A DNA stretch of 55,292 nucleotides, taken from contig JALLAP010000004.1 of NCBI GenBank assembly GCA_036939355.1, positions 1 through 55,292 on the forward strand, in the 5' to 3' direction. Both the position numbers and the translations under genes were made by a program. How positions within the stretch are numbered: position 1 is the stretch's first letter; every line of letters begins with the position of its first letter. Of the stretch, positions 50,001 through 55,292 are shown piece by piece. The DNA comes from Thalassiosira profunda (lineage: Eukaryota; Bacillariophyta; Thalassiosirophyceae; Thalassiosirales; Thalassiosiraceae). Below the pieces are notes generated by a model. It had not been told where the DNA came from. It saw nothing but the letters and a program-made list of their open reading frames with translations, and did not search any database.

Positions 50001-52811
50001 GCGAAGAGGTTGCCCACCAATCCTGTTTGCGTCTTTCCCTCCTCGACCTCCCCAATGAAAGGCCCAGCGACCTTCTGGTGTAAGATCTCAGTGACGCCTT
50101 CGGGCAAGACATCGATGGCATCCTCCTTGGCTTTGTCGGCTTCCATTGCCGCCGCTTCCTTGCTCTTTTTCTTCTTCTTGGAGGTTAGGCCGATAATGTC
50201 TGCGACCTTGAGCGTGTACTGGTTTGGCCCTAGGAGCCTCGGCGGGCGCTCTGCCCTGTTGCTCGGTCCAGCGGGGCCCAAATCCGAGCTTGCCGCGGCT
50301 TTGTCGCCGTGCCGCTTCCTCAGCGGCCGGTCGCCCCCGCCAGCCGATATCGGACAACGGGATCGATCCCCGCGGTAGTAGTTGACGATGCGACAAGTCA
50401 TGCCTTTGGTCATGCACAGGGGAGGGCGCTCCTCGGAGTATTCGACGACGACTAGGTCTCCAATCGTGGGGCTCAGATCAGCCTCATTGCGAATCTTGTT
50501 CTGCGCCTTGCTCCCAGCACTCATCATGGCATGGTAACTGCCCACGACAGTGCTCCCATCGGCTGCCGTCGTGGCTGCCCTGCTCAATTTGCTTTCGGTT
50601 ATCACCCTCGTCTTGAATTGCCAAGGGCACTGCAGAAAAGCAATCAGTGAGTTTTAGTTGGCACCTCATGGCAGACATCCAACAAGCACAATCTCACTGC
50701 TGGGCTGACCACACTTTTTGGCAGGCGCGGGCGGTGGAATTGCCGGTACTCCGATAGGGTGAGCTCCGGCTTCACCAGGGCGTGGTTGTAGACTGAAGAG
50801 ATGGCAATTAGACGGGGAAGCAGTGAACATTCAGCAGTCAGAGTGGGCCCGACAACGTACCTATCTCCAACTGCTCCACGTACTCAGTATCGTGGGCGCT
50901 GCTGGCCCCCAAGGCGTGCCGAGTCGGCCGTCCCGTGCGCTCAGCGCCCCCCGGCCCCATCAAACTACTCGTGATCCTCCTTCCCGTCCCCGTGAGGCTG
51001 AGCGCGCTCAACACCTCCGTCACGCGCGTTTGCTTGTCCTTCGCCATCTGCTCGCGCTTCTTCTGCCGCATCTCCTTGTACCGCTCCAATTCCTCGTTCG
51101 CGCCCGCCAGTCCCAAGGGCCGCGCCAGGTCGGCCGTGGAGGTGATCGCCGCCTTCATCTCCCGGTCGTAGCGGCGTTGGTAGTTCTCGTGGGCGTCGAA
51201 GGGCGGGGGGCGCGAGGAGCGGGGTGCCAATAGGGCGGCGACGGATCTGCCGGCCGTTGAGGATTCGAGGATCAGTGGGACGTTGACGACTTCGTCGCAG
51301 GATTCGTCGCCGGACGGGGCCCCTTCCCAGTCGACCGTGGACAGTAGGTCGAGCGCATCTAGCCGCGGGTTGCGCGGCTCCAGGAGGAGCAGCATGGGAT
51401 CCTCATAATGGGGCAACTGCGTCCGACGCGCACGCTTGGGATGCCCCCCCAGCGGCTCGGGCGGCTTGAAATCGGGAGTGCAGTCCTCGGCATTAGTCTT
51501 CGTGGCAGCGTCGACGTCCATGGAATCCTCCTTCTCCCTCTCTTCGTTGTCAGAGCTAGTGTATCCCTCCCAATTGATGTCGTCCTCCCAGTTCTCCAGC
51601 TCGATTCCCTGCATGGCCGGCTCGACGTGCCTCTCCTGCCATCGCCTCATCCGCGACAATTGAATCAGGGTGTGGGGCGAATCCCCGTCGAGGACGTTGG
51701 CATTCTTTGGTAGCGACGCAATGAGACTGTGGCTTTGCAGCAATTGCGCTGATGGTTCTTCCTTTTTGATGCCCGCTTCGCTCTTGGCCCCCTCCTTCCC
51801 CTTGGCCTGTGGCTGCTTCGAGCCATTCTTTTCTCCTGGCTTGGCCTTGCCACTTGGCGACGACGAACCAAAAGGCAGTTTCTTCTTCACCTCATCCTTC
51901 TTCTTGTTGGCATCTCCCCCTTCAGACAATCCCGTCTCGGGGCGTTGCAGTAAATTGTCGAACCCCTCCGTGCGCGATGCCAACGCCCTTGCCAAGATCG
52001 AGGCCGTCGACGACGCTTCTCGGGAGAGCGAGTTGGCGTGCATCGGAACGGATTTGGCGAGACCTCCGTCCCCATCGAGCAACTCGTCGGAATCAGAGCC
52101 CGAGGATGCAGTGTCGTCGTTTTCCTCGTCGGGGCTGGCCGTTGAAGGAGGGGGCGGAACCTTGACAATGTACAACGTGTCTTCGTCCCCATCGCCAACC
52201 GGCTCCTCCTCGTCGATGTCCATATTTGCATCAGCCTCTCCCCCCTCCCCAGGAGCCTCCTCCTCTTTGGGCTTTTCGTCGTCGCCCTCCTCGTCGACCT
52301 TCATCTCGCTGTCCTCGGCAGCACCACTTTTGTCCTCGTCACCCCCCTGGGGCTTTTCATCCGCGTCCTCACCCTCATAATACACCACGTCGTAATTTTC
52401 TTCCGGCAGGAGCTCCAGCTGTCCCGTTGCCCCGTCCATTCTGTACACGCGGACGTCCTCGCGGTCTTGCTCCCCTGGTGCATTAAGATTGCCATTGCCA
52501 TTTGAGGCTGCGGACGTGCTGACATCCATATCTATGTCTTTGTCGGAGGCACCAATTTTCGCGTTGGCGGCGCCCTTGCCCACCTGGTCCTCCACGCCCT
52601 TCCCCTTCTTCTTCTTCCTCTTGGCCCCATCCTTGCCATCCACGTCCGCGGCCGGGGGCTTCAACGCCTCGTTGGGGATGAGGCGTGCATATCTTGAACC
52701 TTGGGGGCGCCTCCTTTCCCCGCCCCCCTCTGACCGGCCGCTGCCGCCACCCGGCTTGTCCCCCGCCCCGCCGCCGCCATTCAGGAGGAGGGATTGGAAG
52801 ATGGGATCCAT
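47020..52811 (-). CDS. TAF1: TFIID subunit TAF1 with single bromodomain
   Basis: Largest TFIID subunit; scaffold for TAF7/TBP and promoter recognition by Pol II. Seven exons: 52811-50861, 50792-50698, 50629-49802, 49719-49154, 49081-48746, 48668-48074 and 47988-47020; six introns of 68-85 nt; 1779 aa. Exon 1 is a long acidic, low-complexity N-terminus. The DUF3591 core spans exons 1-5 (EYRQFHRPRLP, DLVVVEYSEERPPLCMTKGM, GPFIGEVEEGKTQTGLV, DFFMILGQLRDK, YEEMQLTPWNITGEFID, MKQMASLLRSYGMKEKQ). Exon 6 starts RVHVIRDMSTKAVSDG...KFARG-like RFARGEKIRI. Exon 7 has a single bromodomain at about 1606-1710 (IISEPIDLQTIRENNRKYMYNTADKFVADFQLMKQNAIKFNG), where animals have two. A start at the ATG at 52973 would add 54 residues. 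Confidence 0.94.
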
Positions 52812-53130
52812 GGGCAAGGTTGTAGGACGAGGGAGCCGCCGGTAGTGTCGGCGGATTTTGTGCAGTTGTTTTGGTGTTGCAAAACGTAGGTATGTAGGAC
52901 TACGACGTAAGTGAAAGTAGTTAACTGATCCCTTGCTCGCCTGCGCTCTCCTCACACACTCTTCAATCGCCATCTTGCACGGAGGGTCAGTATCTACAAG
53001 CAAAAGCTTTCAAGCTCCTGGTATAAGACCTCTTTATATGTAAAGAATCTACCAGTCTCTCCTGCAGTGGGGAACCCTTCCGGTTCCCAGCCAGTCACCA
53101 CTCGGCTTCACCGTTTCTAATGGATGAGCA
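52812..53130. promoter_or_regulatory. TAF1 promoter / Ubp6 3' spacer
   Basis: 319 bp between two minus-strand genes. An in-frame upstream ATG for TAF1 at 52973 lies in it, so part may be coding. Nothing else recognised. Confidence 0.4.
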
Positions 53131-54840
53131 TCATTTCTTCGCCCGGTAGAAATTGAGGTAGCTCATGTGCCAGTCTCCGCCCCCCTTCAGCTTCAGTATG
53201 TCCTCCGTCTTGCAGGGGCTCACCTCGTCGTCGTCGAACACGAACCAGTCGTCGTTGTCCTCGTCGGTATCGGCAATCTTTTCCTTCTCCCCGGCCTTCC
53301 GCGAGTCCGAGTTGTCGGCCTTGACCCAGCCCATGTAGTGGCCCCCGTCGGCGTCGCGTCCCTTGTGCGTCACCACGGCGAACAGCTCGTAGAGCCCCTG
53401 GAAGTCGTGGGGCAATCCCGGCCCGACGGGAGGGCGCTCCGGCTCGACGCTCATGGCCAACGCGGCCTTGAGCTCGTCGTCCATTTCCTCCTCCTTCTCT
53501 TCGGCCTTTGCTTCCTCCATTTTGGCATCGCCGTCCTCCTTCTTGTCCTCGTCGACCTCGCCCCGCAGCTTCTTCGCCACCCGATCCTCTTCCTCCTGTG
53601 CCGCCTTGTCCCGCGCCACCTTCAGCACCGCCTTCACCTTGTCGCTGCAGAACTCGTACACGTCGAGCGTCCCCTGGAAACCCACGGGCTTCATGACCTT
53701 GCACTTCACGCCCGCGTGGTCCTGCGAGTCGGGCGTCGCCTTCCAGTAAAATCGGCCGAATTGCACGACCAGGTAGGGAGGGAGGCGGGCGATCTTCTGC
53801 GTGCGCGTCCACTGGGCGTTCCGTCCCAACGCCTCGGAATGCTTCTCCACCTTGCCCGTGAGGGCGAGGTTGATCCCCTCGGCGATGTGGGTGACGTTGA
53901 CCTGGGAGGCCGCGTCGGATCCCCCCTGGATGTTGCACACGAGCTTCCGGTGGAGGTCGTAGGTGGTCACGGGGGGTTCCACCAGCGCATTGCCGTCCGT
54001 CTCCATCGCATCCTTGGCGTCCCCCGCGGTCGTCAGCTCGTCGCACGTCAGCGTTTCCTCCATTTTCAGGCCGAAGACGGCGTCGATCACGTTGGCGGCC
54101 CCGTTCAGCTCCTCCCCGCTGCAGTTCTCCCCGTGAAACGCCGCCCTGATGACGTTGTCCCCCCGCAATTCGGTGGCGGCCGCGCCCATAATTGACGAGT
54201 AAAACTCCTCCGCGTCCTGCTGCATCGGCTGCCCCTGCGGTCCCGTCTGCGCCATTTGCGGAAAGGCCATTTTCGTCGCCATGACGAGATTCTGGGGCGC
54301 GATGGCGTCCGGGGAGCGATCGAGGCCGTCGAACGTCGACAGCAGCGATTTGAGCAGCATCGCGTGCACCTGCGCCTGCTGCTGGTTGGCCCCGCCGCTA
54401 ACGTTCACGGGCGTGTAGGTCTTGAGCCCGTCGCGCAAATGGGGTACGACGCGGAGACACTGCGTCACGCTGTTGAGGTAGCACGTGTTGCCGAGGTTTT
54501 TGAGGCCGCTGGGCTCGACCATCTTGGCCGCCTCCTCGGGCGCGAGGTCCTCCAAAAACACCGTCTTCTTGACCGGCTCGACCGGCAGCGTCGCCGAGCC
54601 CATCATGAGCATCTGAAGGGGCGGGTTGATGCCCGCCAAATTCAGCGCCGTCAGGTCGCAGTCGTCCTTGAGCACGCCCTTCCAGAGGCCCTTGGATTTG
54701 GGCATGATCTTCATCCGCTCGCTGGGGACGCCGGTCCGGGCCTGGAGCTCGGATTTCAGGCCCGCGACGCCCGCCGACGGATCCATCTGGATCTCGAGGG
54801 TCTCCTTGCCCCATTTGACGTTGACGGCGTAGGTTGGCAT
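53131..54840 (-). CDS. UBP6: Proteasome-associated deubiquitinase Ubp6/USP14
   Basis: Removes ubiquitin chains at the 26S proteasome and gates degradation. Single exon, 569 aa from the ATG at 54840. The N-terminal ubiquitin-like domain (about 1-80, MPTYAVNVKWGKETLEIQ) docks on Rpn1 in known orthologs. The Cys box GLKNLGNTCYLNSVTQCL places the nucleophile at C120 (C114 in human). QQDAEEFYSSI follows, and the His box GRDADGGHYMGWVK has H501; the last strand ends SYLNFYRA. The USP domain has an acidic insertion at about 420-470. Within it, DDELKAALAMSVE (454-466) fits the ubiquitin-interacting-motif consensus LxxALxxS, an addition not expected in USP14. Family and catalytic residues are certain; the UIM is a motif match only. 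Confidence 0.95.
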   Translation of the reverse strand: MPTYAVNVKWGKETLEIQMDPSAGVAGLKSELQARTGVPSERMKIMPKSKGLWKGVLKDDCDLTALNLAGINPPLQMLMMGSATLPVEPVKKTVFLEDLAPEEAAKMVEPSGLKNLGNTCYLNSVTQCLRVVPHLRDGLKTYTPVNVSGGANQQQAQVHAMLLKSLLSTFDGLDRSPDAIAPQNLVMATKMAFPQMAQTGPQGQPMQQDAEEFYSSIMGAAATELRGDNVIRAAFHGENCSGEELNGAANVIDAVFGLKMEETLTCDELTTAGDAKDAMETDGNALVEPPVTTYDLHRKLVCNIQGGSDAASQVNVTHIAEGINLALTGKVEKHSEALGRNAQWTRTQKIARLPPYLVVQFGRFYWKATPDSQDHAGVKCKVMKPVGFQGTLDVYEFCSDKVKAVLKVARDKAAQEEEDRVAKKLRGEVDEDKKEDGDAKMEEAKAEEKEEEMDDELKAALAMSVEPERPPVGPGLPHDFQGLYELFAVVTHKGRDADGGHYMGWVKADNSDSRKAGEKEKIADTDEDNDDWFVFDDDEVSPCKTEDILKLKGGGDWHMSYLNFYRAKK

Positions 54841-55292
54841 GGTGGGCAGGGGTTTGGGGGTGCTATCGGGCGCCGCCGTTGCCAATCAAAGAGCCGTTAT
54901 GTAGTTGCTGCTTGGTTTTGTGTGGGTTGCAAAAAGACGAGGGGAAAAATCGAAGGATCGTCACGTGATGTCTATTAAAAGTCCGTGATTACACGTGACC
55001 AATCGTCTGTCCGTAACCCCGTTCTTTCTCTAGAAAGGCCTGGGTTCGCAGGCTTCTCCAGCGACGAATTAGTTTGTCACCTCGCTTGTCGCCTTGCCCC
55101 TCATCGCGAAACTATCGTTATGTAATTCAAATCTGTGCGACTGGTGTCTCGTATCAATCTGACGTGGGATGATGAAAATACAAAGGGGGCAAAGGCAATA
55201 TTCCTACCTTGTCTTTTCCCTTTGCAATTTTTTTTTTTTATCTTGCTCTCTTTAAATTTACCCAACTATTCAGAAGCGATAAATCCTTCCCC
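54841..55292. other. Upstream region of Ubp6, window end
   Basis: 452 bp. It holds the Ubp6 promoter, two CACGTG boxes, and a T-rich/AT-rich stretch at 55225-55265. No gene seen up to the window edge. Confidence 0.4.
54962..54997. promoter_or_regulatory. Paired CACGTG boxes upstream of Ubp6
   Basis: CACGTG at 54962-54967 and 54992-54997, 30 bp apart and about 120-155 bp upstream of the Ubp6 start. CACGTG is bound by bHLH and bZIP factors in many eukaryotes. A role here is inference. Confidence 0.35.

Noticed and set aside
55030..55060. A tRNA T-arm-like GGGTTCG hairpin
   Set aside because: The loop is six bases, no acceptor, D or anticodon arm can be found on either side, and there is no T-run.
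1..55292. CRISPR arrays, prokaryotic operons, complete transposons or viral genes
   Set aside because: No regularly spaced repeats, no transposase or reverse transcriptase motifs, and gene structure is plainly eukaryotic with introns.

Overview
The window is nuclear DNA of a compact eukaryotic genome. It carries 24 protein-coding genes that I can support, spaced about 2.3 kb apart on both strands with mostly short intergenic gaps. The 21 introns I could place are nearly all short (48-153 nt, one of 398 nt) and GT-AG, and 15 of 21 donors begin GTGAG. The gene set points to a photosynthetic stramenopile (ochrophyte, diatom-like). It includes a stand-alone HSF-type transcription factor, an isocitrate dehydrogenase fused to an EF-hand as known from diatoms, organelle-targeted proteins with signal-peptide plus ASAFAP-like leaders, a DUF1995 plastid protein, and a protein with nine FGRNYF repeats. 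IFT56 and a CEP20/FOR20-like gene imply a flagellated stage. The taxonomic placement is inference; no species is claimed.

Layout. 0.2-6.4 kb: RanGAP and a large TMCO4/DUF726-type hydrolase (+). 6.4-7.4 kb: the CIA2/MIP18 cytosolic Fe-S targeting factor (-). 7.6-7.8 kb: a tRNA-Pro(UGG) gene whose T-loop is split by an 82-nt GT-AG intron, followed by a T6 Pol III stop; this is the most unusual object in the window. 8.1-11.8 kb: a secreted/ER Sel1-like protein and the FGRNYF repeat protein (+). 12.2-16.7 kb: eIF3g (-), a FYVE-SYLF protein (+) and CSN4 (+). 16.9-25.5 kb: an ABCG half transporter (-), EF-hand IDH (+), an organellar NFACT-R protein (-) and the DUF1995 protein (+).

25.6-36.8 kb: two different nuclear-basket-like proteins with Nup153-type zinc fingers (-) flank PP1 (+) and the head-to-head ciliary pair IFT56 (-) / CEP20-like (+). 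A 12-bp-arm palindrome lies between the two ciliary genes. 37.2-40.8 kb: SKP1 (+), an unrecognised coiled-coil gene (+), a 66-bp stray copy of the IFT56 3' end, and an HSF-like factor (-). 41.4-46.5 kb: bacterial-type organellar leucyl-tRNA synthetase (-), an SLC25-like carrier (+) with an abutting uORF, and a small orphan (-). 47-54.8 kb: TAF1 (seven exons, -) and Ubp6/USP14 (-).

Most of the genes are housekeeping: nuclear transport (RanGAP and two basket proteins), ubiquitin control (SKP1, CSN4, Ubp6), transcription and translation (TAF1, eIF3g, LeuRS, tRNA-Pro), and organelle metabolism. There is no operon logic. Functional coupling is visible only in divergent pairs, chiefly IFT56/CEP20. 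I see no CRISPR array, no complete transposon and no viral gene.
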